A stretch of 64,000 bases of DNA from Xestospongia muta (GCA_963693285.1 OY848918.1:21835484-21899483), one strand, 5' to 3'; positions 19,020-31,800 are shown, numbered from the stretch's first letter. Program-made: numbers and translations. The notes: generated by a model from the sequence alone, not told the origin.

Positions 19020-22000
19020 ATGGATTCGTACCATCAACAGTCCTTTATTCATCCTCATCACCATGACAACACTCCTTTGAATGTCCCTTCTCTCCTACCA
19101 CTAGCTTCCCACATATTTGCAATTGTTTTTTGTTATATTGTGGGAACTTTTGGCCTCAATGTATTATTTATAATGCCTGTACTTCTGTTGCTATGGTTAC
19201 GCTGGGAACATCGCTATAGATTACTTGCCTGGACGACAGAGCTAAGAGTGGAGTATGCTAGTATAAGACAACAAGTGTTAAAATCTGGAGAAAGTGTTGA
19301 ATGGATGAACGAAATAATTGAGAAATGGTAAGATGGATGCATGAACAAAGAAATTAATAATTATAAACTCATAATACCAGATATATTAATGTATTTTTAT
19401 AATTTGTTAATATATTATATAGTAGCTAGTGTCTAATGTATTAATTGAACTGTGACACAGTGCACATTACATGCATCATTGCCATTACTAGATAACACAC
19501 TTTCAATGTAATGTTGTGCTTGTGTAGTTCATTCTTCTAATATTATCAAAAATTACTTGTGAATTTCACCAATTTTTAAACCATTAGCACTGCCATTAGC
19601 AAATTCCATATGACAATTGAAATGTACATAAGTTTCTGTATAATAACATATATCCTGTCTATATATGTACAATGATCATTCCTAGTATCATCCTACACTG
19701 CTTTGTCATGTGAGGTACAAGTAAACAAATTAGAACTTGGTAAGGGGGTCTAGTATTATCATAATAATAACTAAACTTTACACTATAACTCCAGGTCATT
19801 GAGATTACTATTATTTCCGATAGTAATGTTAGTATTAATGATAAGTACTGATGTTCACTAATCTAGAGCTTATTAATGTTGCTATCCTAAGGTCATTATG
19901 ATAAGTACTGATGTTCACTAGCCTAGAGCTTATTAATGTTGCTATCCTAGGGTCAATATGATAAGTACTGATGTTCACTAATCTAGAGCTTATTGATGGT
20001 GCTATCATAGGGTCACTGTGATAAGTACTGATGTTCACTAATCTAGAGCTTATTGATGGTGCTATCCTAGGGTCACTGTGATAAGTACTGATGTTCACTA
20101 GCCTAGAGCTTATTGATGTTGCTATCCTAGGGTCAATATGATAAGTACTGATGTTCACTAATCTAGAGCTTATTGATGGTGCTATCATAGGGTCACTGTG
20201 ATAAGTACTGATGTTCACTAATCTAGAGCTTATTGATGGTGCTATCCTAGGGTCACTGTGATAAGTACTGATGTTCACTAACCTAGAGCTTATTGATGGT
20301 GCTATCCTAGGGTCACTGTGATAAGTACTGATGTTCACTAACCTAGAGCTTATTAATGGTGCTATCCTAGGGTCACTATGATAAGTACTGATGTTCACTA
20401 ATCTAGAGCTTGTTAATGGTGCTATCCTAAGGTCATTATGATAAGTACTGATGTTCACTGATCTAGAGCTTATTAACGTTGCTATCCTAGGGTCACTATG
20501 ATAAGTACTGATGTTCACTAGCCTAGAACAAATTCACTACTGGTATCTATTCTAGGTTACTGTACTAAGTACTGACATTCATTAGTTTAGACTTTACCTT
20601 ACAATACAATCTAGCAATACTATATCTGTTAGCATTATCAGAACCATCATGGTATGAGCCAATTCTAATGTGGAGGAGATAGCCTTCTATGGGATCAACA
20701 CACAGGTCAAATAACAGCTGTTTGTGCTTAAATGTATTTTATTAGTAGTATTCTCCTTACATTGCCAAGTATATTTATTAAATAATATCTATAATCAAAT
20801 TACTCTTAATATAACTATGTATATATTTACATTTCTTATAAGATCTCTTCTTTATAACATAATGATAATATGTATATCCTGTGCAATGTAAATAAAAGCC
20901 AGCATATGCCTGGTAGTGTGAAATCATTTCATACCATATCCTGTAAAATTCCCTGATTATGTAAATATGTGTAATGTCAATATTAAGACAAAAGAATGTA
21001 AATGAAAGTCACTTATATTATTTATAGCCATATATTATCATATTCTAATATATATATATACAATTTATTATTTTGACTACATACATACTTATTATTATAA
21101 TGTTTTATATCATTACTATACAGGTGGACATGCTGTAGTGGATCTGTCACTAACTTTGTTAAGGACTGGGTTGAACCAATTGTAAATAAATTTAAGTTTC
21201 CTATAGCTGTTGGTAAGTATGAAGTAGAATTTATTCTCTTCCTTTTTAATTTTGTTATTTTATTACTGAATTTAAATTTCTCCGTTTATCTTTGTCTACA
21301 GAATCTATTAAGATATTGACATTTGATTCTGGCCCATATCATATGAAGCTCTCAAATGTTCGACTCTTACAACCAATGAACATGGTACATTTCTATCAAT
21401 GTCTTTCTTTTCTATATGGTCTCATGATAGTTTTTTTCCTTTTTTTATCTCTCTCTTAATATCACTGTTTTCTTATCCTGCAGCCATCTTCTGCTCGTAT
21501 ATATTCAGACTCAAAGCAGCCATCGCAAAATGACCTTAAAATATTCACACCAATGACTATGGAAACGCTAACTAAACCTCCTATTGCTATGTTAGCAGAT
21601 GGACGGTCTGTGATTGCCATTGAAGCAGATGCTGATTTTGATGTCCCTCAAGCTGAATTTAAAATGAAAGCTCGTGTCGGAGTGGGAAGGTACGTTACTA
21701 TATCATACTGATATCTTTGCCTATTGTTTATAATTACATATAGTTAATATTGTAGCATATATATATGTAGTCTGTTGCATTGACTTTCATAATCTGTGAT
21801 AATGAAATAAGGTCTTTAATGTTTGTCATCACTATCCTTATAGGGTATAGCTTTCCTCATCATTAATACCAGTTTGCCGCACAGACATACTCACATGTAT
21901 ATTATACACTGTTAATAATTAAGTTGTTTACAAAAATTCTTGTCATCACACTGTTAGAACAAAAACAATGACAGTTCATTTCTTGATATAACTATCAATG

Positions 22001-22211
22001 ATTAGTTGTCATCAGGGGAACTTTCTATTTAGAGTTTACTGATACAAAAAATTGGTGTTATTACCAAGTATATCTATTAAGTAATAAACATAAACACATA
22101 ATACATCTTGGTAAATTCTCCTATATGGAACAAATACTAACTGATATGTTGATTTTATAGAAAAACACACATACTATTGCAATACTAACATCTATAGTTT
22201 AGATAAACATT

Positions 22212-22283
<72 letters not shown>

Positions 22284-24881
22284 GTAGTGTTTCTCAGAAT
22301 TTAGGATTAAACATTGAACGTTTCCATATTGGTGGTCGACTACAGTGTGTAGTTTATACAGACAAGAGAGCACCTTTTCCTCATTTAACTACCGCTAATG
22401 TTTGTTTCATATCCACGTAAGTTCACTTGTAAATATACAGTGAAACACTCTCTGCCTACTTCAATATTACAAAAAATAAGTTTTTTTAAATATCCTCTAT
22501 GTTTGTGTATTGAATACGTAGTTCATGTAAAGTAGGTGAATATAAACAAAGAGTAATAGTCAACATGAGGCTACACATGTTGTATAAGTATATATTATGT
22601 ACTACACAGCTGTGCATGTTGCTTTCTTTAAACATTGATCATGATCTCCTATGCAAACATAGATGTTAGCATTAAAACCACATCTTAGTTAAAATAACTT
22701 CAACATAGATTACTGTGGTGCTTAACTTCTATATCAATTTTTTTGCCAATTCAGACCTGTCATTGATATTCAATGTCGAGTTTTAAAGGACAAACTTGAT
22801 GTGTCAAATACACCAGTTCTCAAACAGATTATGGAGAAGTATATTGCAATTGGTTTTCAAAAGTTACTCATTTATCCTGGAAAACAAAACATTGACTTCA
22901 CACCCACACAGTTACCAGGTATCATTACTTTTGTTATTAAATATATTTCTTATACACCTGGTATATTAAATATCTGAATATTTACATTCTTACATTCTGA
23001 CACAATTCCACTATCTCATAATAAAATATTATAATGCTATTATATGACGTATTACATTTCATTGTGTTATGTTTATCATACTGTAGGTCCTGAATGGGTG
23101 GGGTTGAAAGGGCGTGGTCTATCTCAAGGCGTCTTAACAGTCAAAGTTGAATGTGAGAGTACTGGAGGTGAAAAGAAAAGCAGTAAGTTCATAAGTATAA
23201 CATCTCATTATGTAAAAGCAATTTATATTCCACTTCATTTATATATTTTGGCTAAAACATTCTTGCCATAATAATATATTATTGCTCACTTTTTTTACTT
23301 GTAGTGTCACCAAATCAATATTGTAAACTTCGTCTTGGAACACAAAAATGTCTAAGAGAATATACAAATGGCCCTATATCAACGTGGTCTTCAACATTCT
23401 CTTTTTTAGTACATGATCCCAGCACAGAGAAGGTATATATTTCAAGATATAATGTACTTGTTTACTGACTTTATGTCTCTTAGCTTCACATTAAGTTAAA
23501 ATGTAGAAGAAAATTACGTCGCGATCTTACTGTTGCCAAGCAATCTATCACTTTGCAATCACTTGGTATTAAACAAGATGATGAATTAATATCAGAAAAT
23601 TGTACATCAATAGAAAAGGTATTATTTTAATCTCATAAAATTAAGATAAGTTCATTGAATATTGTCTTCCAGTCCCAAATTCGCATGAGTTCAGATGACG
23701 GTTCTACTCAAATGCTTCTCTCTTTGTATTATACATTGTTACCACAGTTCTCTCTACAACAAACAACACCAGCTCTTGACAACTGTGATGTATCAGGTAA
23801 ATAGTATTAAGCTTTGATTATGCTAAGTAGATAAATATTAAATAAATTGATAGTCTTATGTTATTAAGTACTTATTTCTACATGTATTATGTAAGAGTAT
23901 GATCATAGATATGGCTAACACCATCATGATACATGTCATACTCTGTAGTAGCAAATGTATGTATTAATAACCTTCTCCTAATATTGATATCACAAAGTAT
24001 AACTACATATATATTTATTATAATTTTCATTCTTTCTCTTACAGAAGCTGGTGTACTATATATACATGTCCATGGTGCTAAAAATCTAAGAAGTCATTCG
24101 TCTCGAACATCGTATGATCCTTATTGTCTTGTTAAACATGGAGAGCGCTCAATCTTTAAAACACATACCATTTTTGGTACTACCGATCCTATTTGGGAGA
24201 AAGGGGTAGAGATATTGATTCCATCGTGCCGTGATGTCTCATTATCTTTTGATATTTTTCATAACAGTCGTGGATTAGGGTCACATGATCTTTTAGGATC
24301 CACCAACTTAAGATTGAATAGAGTGAGTTTATTATATTTTTATCTACTTTATAGTACTTTACAATCACCATATTTGTACATTGTATTACAATATCTATTC
24401 ATTATAATTAATATTACTTTAATAATAGGGTCAGACACAGTTAATCCAGCACAAAATCCTCCTCCTCAATTCAATGAGACGAAGTTCTTCTCTCCCTAGT
24501 GGTCCTGCCTCTATCTCCTTTCTTTACATCTCTGTTGTATTTCGTAATGTAGAGAGTGTTAGTTGGACTAGAGATAGCCTACAAGAAGTATATATATCAC
24601 GAACTCAAAGACAAACTAACGCAAGTTGTCTCGATGGTACAACAAAATTTTTAAATCCAGCTAACCAAAGTTTTCAGTCAATGAATGCACTTCCTGTTGA
24701 GAATGATGAAGAACTTGGTTCGAGTTCTGATGACGAAATAAACTCTATTGATAGTCCAGTGACATTTGCTGGTTTGGAAAACTTGTCTTTGTCTGAAAGA
24801 GAAATAGATCCTGAGCAATCTCTTCCTTTTACTCATCACAGGACTAACCCTCCTTTTTCAACTAATGTATTATATACATAA
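19020..24881 (+). CDS. SMP- and C2-domain lipid-transfer protein, extended-synaptotagmin-like
   Basis: Twelve coding exons: 19020-19327, 21124-21212, 21302-21384, 21484-21689, 22288-22416, 22755-22918, 23087-23182, 23305-23432, 23484-23618, 23673-23796, 24045-24322, 24429-24881; 730 residues, all phases agree. A long hydrophobic stretch (~28-62, including FAIVFCYIVGTFGLNVLFIM) looks like the ER membrane hairpin of extended synaptotagmins. It is followed by an SMP-type region from SVEWMNEIIEKWW (~91) to ~325. A first C2-like domain (~332-450) is followed by a clearer C2 (~488-600) with the SYDPYCLV strand and a TTDPIWEKG strand. The tail is Ser- and acid-rich. SMP proteins move lipids at membrane contact sites; C2 domains dock them to membranes, often with calcium. 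TMEM24/C2CD2-type proteins are the main alternative. Confidence 0.8.
19841..20525. repeat. 60-bp minisatellite, about 11 units, in intron 1 of the SMP-C2 gene
   Basis: Units of exactly 60 bp follow each other with few changes; landmarks are ATAAGTACTGATGTTCACTA and CTAGAGCTTATTGATGGTGC. Because 60 is a multiple of three, a long open frame runs through the minus strand, but it is only the repeat read out. A decayed unit continues to about 20590. The same family occurs in the RNASEK intron (46905-48010). Confidence 0.95.
22213..22280 (+). repeat. (CT)34 microsatellite forming a splice polypyrimidine tract
   Basis: An uninterrupted CT dinucleotide run of 68 bp ends only 7 bp before the exon that starts at 22288 (GTTGTAG acceptor). 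It therefore occupies the polypyrimidine position of that intron of the SMP-C2 gene. Confidence 0.95.
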
Positions 24882-24935
24882 TATAATCTGTTGTAATGAC
24901 TGTACTTTGTGTCACTTTAATTTTTAATGCCAAAT

Positions 24936-24941
24936 AATAAA
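24936..24941 (+). terminator. polyadenylation signal of the SMP-C2 gene
   Basis: AATAAA lies about 55 bp after the stop codon at 24881, with another AATAAA a few bases on, in an AT-rich stretch. Confidence 0.6.
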
Positions 24942-25030
24942 ATTAATAAATTTAATTTTATGTTCTTATTTATTTCATTATTCTTTATTTATTTCCCAAA
25001 AAAGAAAAATCTAATTGATATTGCAATTGG

Positions 25031-25214
25031 GGGTGGTTCTTGCTGTAACTTGACTATGATGACATCATAATGAAATGACACATAGTGATGTCATCATATT
25101 GATGACATCACCTAAACCTAAACCAAACCTAACATTATTAACTCTATGACACATAGTGATGTCATCATAGGACACGTTGTTACATCATCAGTCAAGTTAC
25201 ACCAAGAAGCACCC
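25031..25214. mobile_element. 184-bp MITE-like inverted-repeat element
   Basis: Left end GGGTGGTTCTTGCTGTAACT and right end (read on the other strand) GGGTGCTTCTTGGTGTAACT match at nearly every position and continue into TTGACT. Internally ATAGTGATGTCATCAT occurs twice. Non-coding. Confidence 0.75.
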
Positions 25215-25653
25215 GCGATTGGTGGTAAACTAACAAGACAGTATTGATAAAAACAAGATTCAAAGTTGGGTTTATAGCAACAACTTGACAATGTCTATTA
25301 GTTAAATATATTGCTATAGGAAGTATAGGAAAAATATTTTTATTTTAAACATCATTTGAAGTGGCTGTGTGAACATGCTTTAATTATATTTTCTATAATA
25401 GAGGTGGAGTTAATGTGGTCTATATGTTGAAGGGTTAAATTTGTTTCTTCACTGACAATGGCTAGTCTATCAGGTATATAATGTACATTATGATGAATGA
25501 TTGTTAATTGTTGTATTCAACAGAGGTCTATGAACCTACAAAGAGACTGCTTCACTCCTCCATATTATAACTGATACTATGTATGGTTATAATATCAGGA
25601 TGACCACCAAAGGTACATAACAATGGCCCCTAAATAAAAATGCACTAAAGTGC

Positions 25654-26521
25654 TTAACCTCGCTGCGGTGCCCAGTGTATACTGCAGAGTGCATGTAGAA
25701 GTACATTTGAGATTGGACAAGGTGTGGTCGAATTGTTGATGGATCATGTGATGCACATTACAAACTGTTGTTTGATGAATCAGCATTTCTCTTCAATCAA
25801 AGGGAAAAAAAGCTTTGTTATTTACTGGATACTTTGCACTCTGATTGACATGTCTGTGAAGCTGTAACTGAGTAAGTAATAGTATCATTCAATTACCAAG
25901 CAAGATTAAGTGCTAGATTCGTGATGAATGTTTCTCTGAGCCTTTACATGACACTTTAAAAGTTTCAATATTTCATATGCAAAATTTATTGTAACTTGAA
26001 AATGAAGCATTCTTTGGAAACGTCCCGTAGTGCAAATATAAATCAATATATTATCTATTAGTAGCAGTTTTTCCAGTGCTTTGAGACATTTTCTGAATGC
26101 GTTACTTCACTCCAAGTCCACAAAACACTTTTCAGAACTTTTCTAAAGATTGCTTCGACCAATGGCCTTCTGTTTTGCTGATCCGTATTCATCTAAGATT
26201 CTCTACAGCATACTAAAAAATCTCCACATTGAGTTTTTTACTTTTCGAGAAACGGCACTTTGACTGTGCAGCCTGAAAATTCTTTTGCGAGTTTTAAGCT
26301 TTTGTTTTCCTTGATGATGTTCTTGATACTACTGTTGTAAAGTCCACTGTTGTACTGTTGTAAAGTTTTTCTATTCATTGCTAAACGTTGGTAGCTGCTA
26401 AGGCTTCGCTTGCCAAGTTATAGCAGTTCAAAGGTAACAGGCAGTGCAGACACACAAACACACACACACACACTGACAGACTACAGTACCCTCGTTTTGC
26501 ACCCACGCACAGCGAGGTTAA
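25654..26521. mobile_element. 868-bp non-autonomous element with terminal inverted repeats
   Basis: It begins TTAACCTCGCTGCGGTG and ends CACGCACAGCGAGGTTAA, an inverted pair of about 12 good bases then partial matches. Inside are a short CA-rich tract (26448-26473) and no long open frame. The superfamily is not clear; a TTAA could belong to either the element or its target site. Confidence 0.55.
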
Positions 26522-26901
26522 TAATACTGTTTCAATTGGGTTAGTTCAATTAAAATAATATTGATCTCTTCCTGGTAGTGTCACTTATTGGGCAATAAAT
26601 TATAATTATACTTATTGAGTTAGACTAGGTTTAGCTTTTTGCTAACTTAGTATTGGACAGTATTGATGAATCACTTGTAATAAAAACCTCAATTGAAATG
26701 ATAAAATGCTATTTTATGTATTAATGGTCAGTGGTCAGTAGGAGATGTACTGACTAACTTGACTACTTACAATATATATCATTGTAAATTGTATGAGAAA
26801 GAAAGTTTGAATGATTGATCAAAAATTGCTATGTAAAATGATATGACACCATTTTAATAAATCTGTAGTGTTATAATATAATTTATATTTACCTAATTAA
26901 T

Positions 26902-28304
26902 GATACAGTCAGTTTCTTTTCTATGATCTCAGTTAACTAAACCTTATAAGACCAGGTGTGTGAACTGTCTGTTGAATTACAATACATTAAGAACACAGTT
27001 GTATAGTACTAACTATCTGTTGAATTATAATACATTAAGAAACACAGTTGTATAGTATTAACATGTGGTATGTATTCACTTCTATGATCTCAGTTAACTT
27101 AACCTTATAAGACCAGGTGTGTTCGTTGAATTACAATACATTGAGAAACATAGTTGTGTAGTACTAATAACATGTGGTCTTCAAAATTAAATATAAGTTA
27201 TGTGATCATGTTCTTGGAATAGCGCTATTTTAATTGGTTGTAACTAATTTAATTAGTTGTTTCTTGAAAAGTGATTCCATCATATATCCTATAATATTCA
27301 TAGAATACATAACTTAATTGTAGTAGAATTTATTCACTGACTAGTATTGCTTTATGTACAGATATACATAGCATTAATGATGCCCTCATATACATTGTAT
27401 ATATTTTTTAGCAAAGTTATTTAAAATAGAAGACCAACATTATCATATCACTTGACATTATATATAGCCACTGGCGTATTTAGACCCGGGCAGGAACAGG
27501 CATTGCCTGGGTAAAACAATCTGCTCATAAAAAATGGCAATTTAGCTTAACCAACCTCACCCACTTGTAATGGCAATAATTATAATAATAAACACTAATA
27601 ACTGTTAATAATATCGATTAATTTTATGAATAATTAATAAGCCCTGGTATGTTGTAAGCCCTAGATACGCCTATGTATATAGCTTGATTCCTAGAAGTCA
27701 AGGTGTTTTATACCAAGAATATGACCACATCATTTAATTTTTAGTAGACAATGAAACAAATGGTTTCATTCCAGTTTAGTCATTGACCATAATTGAATTG
27801 TTTATTGGCACTTATAGACAGTATGTATTCCCTATAGCAATTAGAGTCCATAAAATATTTGTAATTACATAGAGATTTAATAAGCTGACAAAACAGCAAT
27901 GATCCTACTATAAATATTGATGTTAAATGATAGAATACCTTTTTAATGACTCTACAGTATTAATGAAAAGGTAATTTATAATATATTAATGATACAGTCA
28001 GTTTCTCTTTAATGATCTCAGTTAAGGAAACCTAATAAGGCTAGGTGTGTGAACTGTCTGTTAAATTACAATACATTAAGAACACAGTTATGTAGTACTA
28101 ACTGTCTGTTGTATTACAGTACATTAAGAACACAGTTGTTTAGTACTAACTATCTGTTGTATTATAATACATTAAGAAACACAGTTTTATAGTATTAACA
28201 TGTGGTATGTATTCACTTCTATGATATCAGTTAACTAAACCTTATAAGACCAGGTGTGTCTGTTGAATTACAATACATTGAGAGACACAGTTGTGTAGTA
28301 CTAT
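26902..28304 (+). repeat. two clusters of a degenerate ~100-bp direct repeat
   Basis: The unit runs from GATACAGTCAGTTTCT through ATGATCTCAGTTAAC, ACCAGGTGTGTGAACTGTCT and ACATTAAGAACACAGTTG to TAGTACTA. Whole or partial units occur at 26902-27170 and again at 27991-28304; the MITE at 27479-27675 lies between the clusters. Confidence 0.75.
27479..27675. mobile_element. ~197-bp MITE with GGCGTATTTAG-type ends
   Basis: The left end CACTGGCGTATTTAG and the right end CTAGATACGCCTATG are inverted repeats. The AT-rich centre has no open frame. Confidence 0.6.
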
Positions 28305-28983
28305 TCACTTCTTGGAACTGTTTACATAGAGGTGTCCTAGATGTTACATAAATGTTAATTTATGGCTTCTGGCTAAACTTATAGGACAAAGAACTATTGT
28401 GGATTGTCTAAACCACTCTATTGCTCAAATGATCATAGATAATATTATCTATGTAGTCCTTTGTAATTACTTATGATAAGAAATTCTATGAAATAATAAC
28501 TTAAAAGATTTATTAAATTACATGTACATATACTTCTGACCTATCTTTGTCAATTATAGTATTTTAAAAATATATTTGTAAAGCCATGCACACAATGGTT
28601 CACTAAGTACACGTGTACCTAATACTGACATTATGATGTAGTAGTATTAACATCAAGAAAGTGATAACTTACTAGACACATTTGAGGTTTCATAAATCAA
28701 ATTTGTATAACTTAATTTGACTAGACTATAATTGACCAGAACCTTTGAAAGTGGTTTCAACAGATTATGTCTTCAGTAGCTACCTCATTTAATAAAAATG
28801 GTGTTCATTACTTCAATCAACATGTACATATTTAAATATAATAAAGATATTTAAAATTATTTAATATATATTATATAAATTATAATTCTCTTAAGATTTA
28901 TAATAATGTAGTTACTATTTATTAATAACCATGTGATGTGTATAGCCCTTATATCTCTCTCTTACATAGTTAGAAAGAAACCT

Positions 28984-29103
28984 TGAAGTTACACTTCACT
29001 TTAAAGTGGTACCACATTCCTAACTTTTCCGTCTAAAGATCGATAACAGTTATACTCATGTAGCTTCCCTCGTGCATAGCTTCAATAAGCACAGTATAAA
29101 AGG
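28984..29103 (+). promoter_or_regulatory. TATA-box promoter of stefin copy A1
   Basis: TATAAAAGG at 29095-29103 lies 85 bp before the start codon. Upstream is a block conserved among subfamily A genes: a perfect 12-bp palindrome CACTTTAAAGTG, GGTACCACATT, CTTTTCCG and TTCATGTAGCTT-like sequence. The same spacing at 36788 and 41792 supports a functional promoter module. Confidence 0.75.
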
Positions 29104-29179
29104 ACAAGATTAAACCAGTTCTATGCAGACATTGAATTTTATTTTTAACTGTCTTACGTATCTACTTTGAGGAGATATC

Positions 29180-29657
29180 ATGTGTACTAAGAATGCTGCT
29201 GATGGATACAGTCCACAGTATCCTGCTGATGACCCTATCATTAAGATTGCTAATGATGTGTGTAATGTAACATTGCAGACAAATATGTATAATTTATTCT
29301 GTTCTTTTAGATGAGGGGACGAATTGAAGCCCAAATTGGAAAGAAGTTTGACTATTATCAACCTCTTGTTTATCGTGTCGCACCTTACTTGACACCTATT
29401 ATACCTTCTAAGGGTGGAGTAGAGCCTATACTAACTGAACGTGATCTTATTATTAAAGTAAGCCCCTATAATAATGTCTTGTTATTATCTCTTCATTGGT
29501 ATAGGTTGCCACTAAGCCTCATTCTGAGACTATTCATATTTCTGTTCATCAAGTATTAATTGATCCAAAAAGTCTGGCATTGAATGCCTTTCAGCTCACT
29601 CTTCCGATAAATGCTGCCCTGGAGCCAATCTTTATGCCTGAGCTGTTTGTCAAATAA
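29180..29657 (+). CDS. stefin-like cystatin, subfamily A copy 1
   Basis: Exons 29180-29257, 29311-29457, 29505-29657; 125 residues, no signal peptide, so cytosolic. The pattern IANDMRGRIEAQIGKKFDYY, then LVYR, a loop, IIKV, IHISVH and LNAFQL follows the stefin fold (helix then four-stranded sheet). Both introns are phase 0 and fall at the helix start and just before the IKV strand, where I recall the introns of vertebrate cystatin B. The central loop, which in stefins carries QxVxG and plugs papain-type proteases, is instead a longer Pro/Gly stretch (PIIPSKGGVEP). Protease inhibition therefore cannot be assumed. An AATAAA follows at about 29754. Confidence 0.78.
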
Positions 29658-30248
29658 TTCTTTTAGCAGAACAAATGCAAACTTTTTCTAAAAAGTAGCA
29701 ATGATTCATTTTTTGTAGTTTATGTGTCATTTACAGGAATGATGCAATTTCAACAATAAAATTTTTAAAAATCATATCTATAGTGAATGAAATACAAATG
29801 ACATATAAATGGAAACATTACAGACAATGCTTAAACATTAGAAAATTGATGTAATACTATTCTAATATGTGTGTACTCATTGTTATTTGGTATAATAACA
29901 TAAAACAATATACAATCTCATGTACACTTGACAATTCCTTAATATGTGAATCAGAGAAACATGATATAGTAAAACTAATGACAGTATTATATATCTTGGT
30001 TCATTAGCCTTACATTCAATGTATAATTTGTAATTACTTAAAATTATAATTACTGAACTGTTAAGAATCCTAATAGTTACACTAATATTCATAGTAGGAA
30101 CACATTCCATCTGCTTCCTTCTTATTAACCCTAATTTGACTACTAACGTATGGCTTCTAGTTAAGTACTGCTAGCAAATCTTGTTATTTTGACAGTTTGA
30201 AGGTTGTTTAATCAATCTCTAATCTCTGAGCATCTCTTAGCTGACAAG
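29658..30248. other. spacer between stefin copies A1 and B1
   Basis: Contains the A1 3' UTR and, from about 30060, an upstream block (TTACACTAATATTCATA, CATTCCATCTGCTTCC, AATCTCTGAGCATCTC) conserved before all three subfamily B genes. No TATA box is evident there. Confidence 0.55.
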
Positions 30249-30715
30249 ATGTGTACTATTCATGCCACTAACTCTGATGGATACAGTCCACAATGGCCTG
30301 TAGATGAAAATATGACAAAGATTGCAAATGATGTAAGCAATTGTATATTCTTATGTAATGTATATCTTTGTTTTAGATGAGGGGACGTATTGAGGCTCAA
30401 ATTGGAAAAAAATTTGACTATTACCAGCCACTTGTCTATCGTCGTGCACCTTATATGGTACCCACACCTGGTGGTGGACCCGGTCCTGTACTAACTGAAT
30501 GTGATTATATTATTAAGGTAAACCCTATAATGTCATATCACTATCTCTGGTTTTGTATACAGGTTTCCACCAAGGCTTACACTGAGTGCATTCATATTTC
30601 AGTTCATGAAGTATTAACTGGTCAAAAAAGTCAGGCATTGAATGCCTTTCAGCTCACTCTTCCAATAAATGCTGCCCTGGAGCCAATCTTTTTGCCTGAG
30701 TTGTTTGTCAAGTAA
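30249..30715 (+). CDS. stefin-like cystatin, subfamily B copy 1
   Basis: Exons 30249-30332, 30377-30517, 30563-30715; 125 residues. It differs from subfamily A in its first exon (MCTIHATNSDGYSPQWPVD) and in LTECDYIIK in place of LTERD(I/L). The loop reads PTPGGGPGP and lacks QxVxG. The second intron is only 45 bp and open in frame, so its retention would simply insert 15 residues. Confidence 0.78.
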
Positions 30716-31126
30716 CTTTTCTTTAGTAGGACTGAAGCATCAAAATATGAACTCTTTTGATAATAGGCCTTTTAATTTTTGTAGTATGTAGTGTATGAAA
30801 TGCAATTATAAAAATAAATTGATTATTAATATTCAATTTATACTAATAGTTGTAATTAAATACATATCATGTACAATACATTTTATTTGATCTTGCTGAT
30901 ACATGTAGTTGTCAATAGAATGGACCGTTTCTTCCAGCTGACCTAAACTACTAGTCATCATGATTTTAAAAAACATTACACACACATGTCAATATAACAT
31001 ACAGTAGTAGTAATATCATCATAGTGTGATATAAAAGTATGTCTTACCCATGAACACTGAAATCATAAAAATAATTATTAACCAGAGTGGATTCATTGAA
31101 TTTTCATTATTACTATGTGTTGTCTG

Positions 31127-31460
31127 TGGCTATGATATGAGCATGCACCAGGTAACATTATACTCTTTAAGTAGGTACAACTGGGATCCCTGGCTCCCAT
31201 AGCCTCACTATATTATATACTCTCTGAATCATATGGAGACCAGTGGAACAGTCCTACCTTTAGAAATAATGATCCAGTGGGACAGTCTAAATCTCAGGCT
31301 ACATTGTTTTAACACTTGGTTGTGAGTGGAGGACTCGGTATGAGAGTATGCTGATCTCGGACTGTCCCATTGGGCTTCCATAGAAATATGTCCCAGTATG
31401 AGCTAATGGATTTGACAAACACGCCACAAGTGTTAAAACAGATTGCTAACAATGTGTGCA
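31127..31460 (+). repeat. stefin-array spacer repeat (first copy)
   Basis: A block with landmarks CCTCACTATATT, TGATCCAGTGGGACAGTCT and CCCAGTATGAGCTAATGG recurs with each duplicated unit (about 33590, 35090, 36115, 37600, 40060, 41100, 42660). Some phrases read as protein (such as LSESYGDQWNSPTF) in one frame but each copy is broken by stops. It may be a dead exon or simply spacer. Confidence 0.6.
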
Positions 31461-31506
31461 ATATAACAATATAAATATTTATGTATAATTTATTCTGTTC
31501 TTTTAG

Positions 31507-31800
31507 ATGAGGGGACAAATTGAAGCCCAAATTGGAAGGAAGTTTGACTATTATCAACCTCTAGTCTATCGTGTTGCACCTTACTTGACACCCATACCTG
31601 GGAAGCCCCTATAATAATGTTATGTTATTATCTCTTGATTGGTATAGGTTGCTACTAAGCCTCATTCTGAGACTATTCATATTTCTGTTCATGAAGTATT
31701 AATTGACCCAAAAAGTCAGGCATTGAATCCCTTTCAGCTCAGTCCTCCAATAAATGCTGACCTAGAGCCAATTTTCTTGCCTGAGTTGTTTATCAAATAA
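31507..31800 (+). pseudogene. stefin-like pseudogene, subfamily A (psi-A2)
   Basis: Exon 2 starts normally (MRGQIEAQIGRKFDYYQPLV) but is cut after PIPG, running straight into intron sequence AAGCCCCTATAATAATG. The loop, the IIK strand and the splice donor are deleted. Exon 3 (31648-31800) is complete with a stop. Upstream, the first exon and TATA box are missing: spacer repeat joins directly to the last codons of exon 1 (ATTGCTAACAAT). Confidence 0.85.

Larger units (their letters stand above)
24960..29090. other. intergenic region with several non-coding elements
   Basis: No supported coding region between the SMP-C2 gene and the first stefin gene. It contains inverted-repeat elements at 25031-25214, 25654-26521 and 27479-27675 and two clusters of a ~100-bp direct repeat (26902-27170, 27991-28304), listed separately. 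The rest (28310-28980) is AT-rich with nothing recognised. Confidence 0.6.

Noticed and set aside
19835..20518. 227-residue open frame on the minus strand with a 20-residue repeat (ISSRLVNISTYHSDPRIA)
   Set aside because: It is just the 60-bp minisatellite read in a frame that happens to lack stops; it lies inside an intron and has no other coding support.
22185..22373. Arg-Glu repeat frame on the minus strand
   Set aside because: It is the CT microsatellite read on the other strand, overlapping a real exon of the SMP-C2 gene.
26440..26480. CACACA tract as a possible regulatory Z-DNA site
   Set aside because: Short, interrupted, inside a transposon-like element; nothing beyond base composition supports it.
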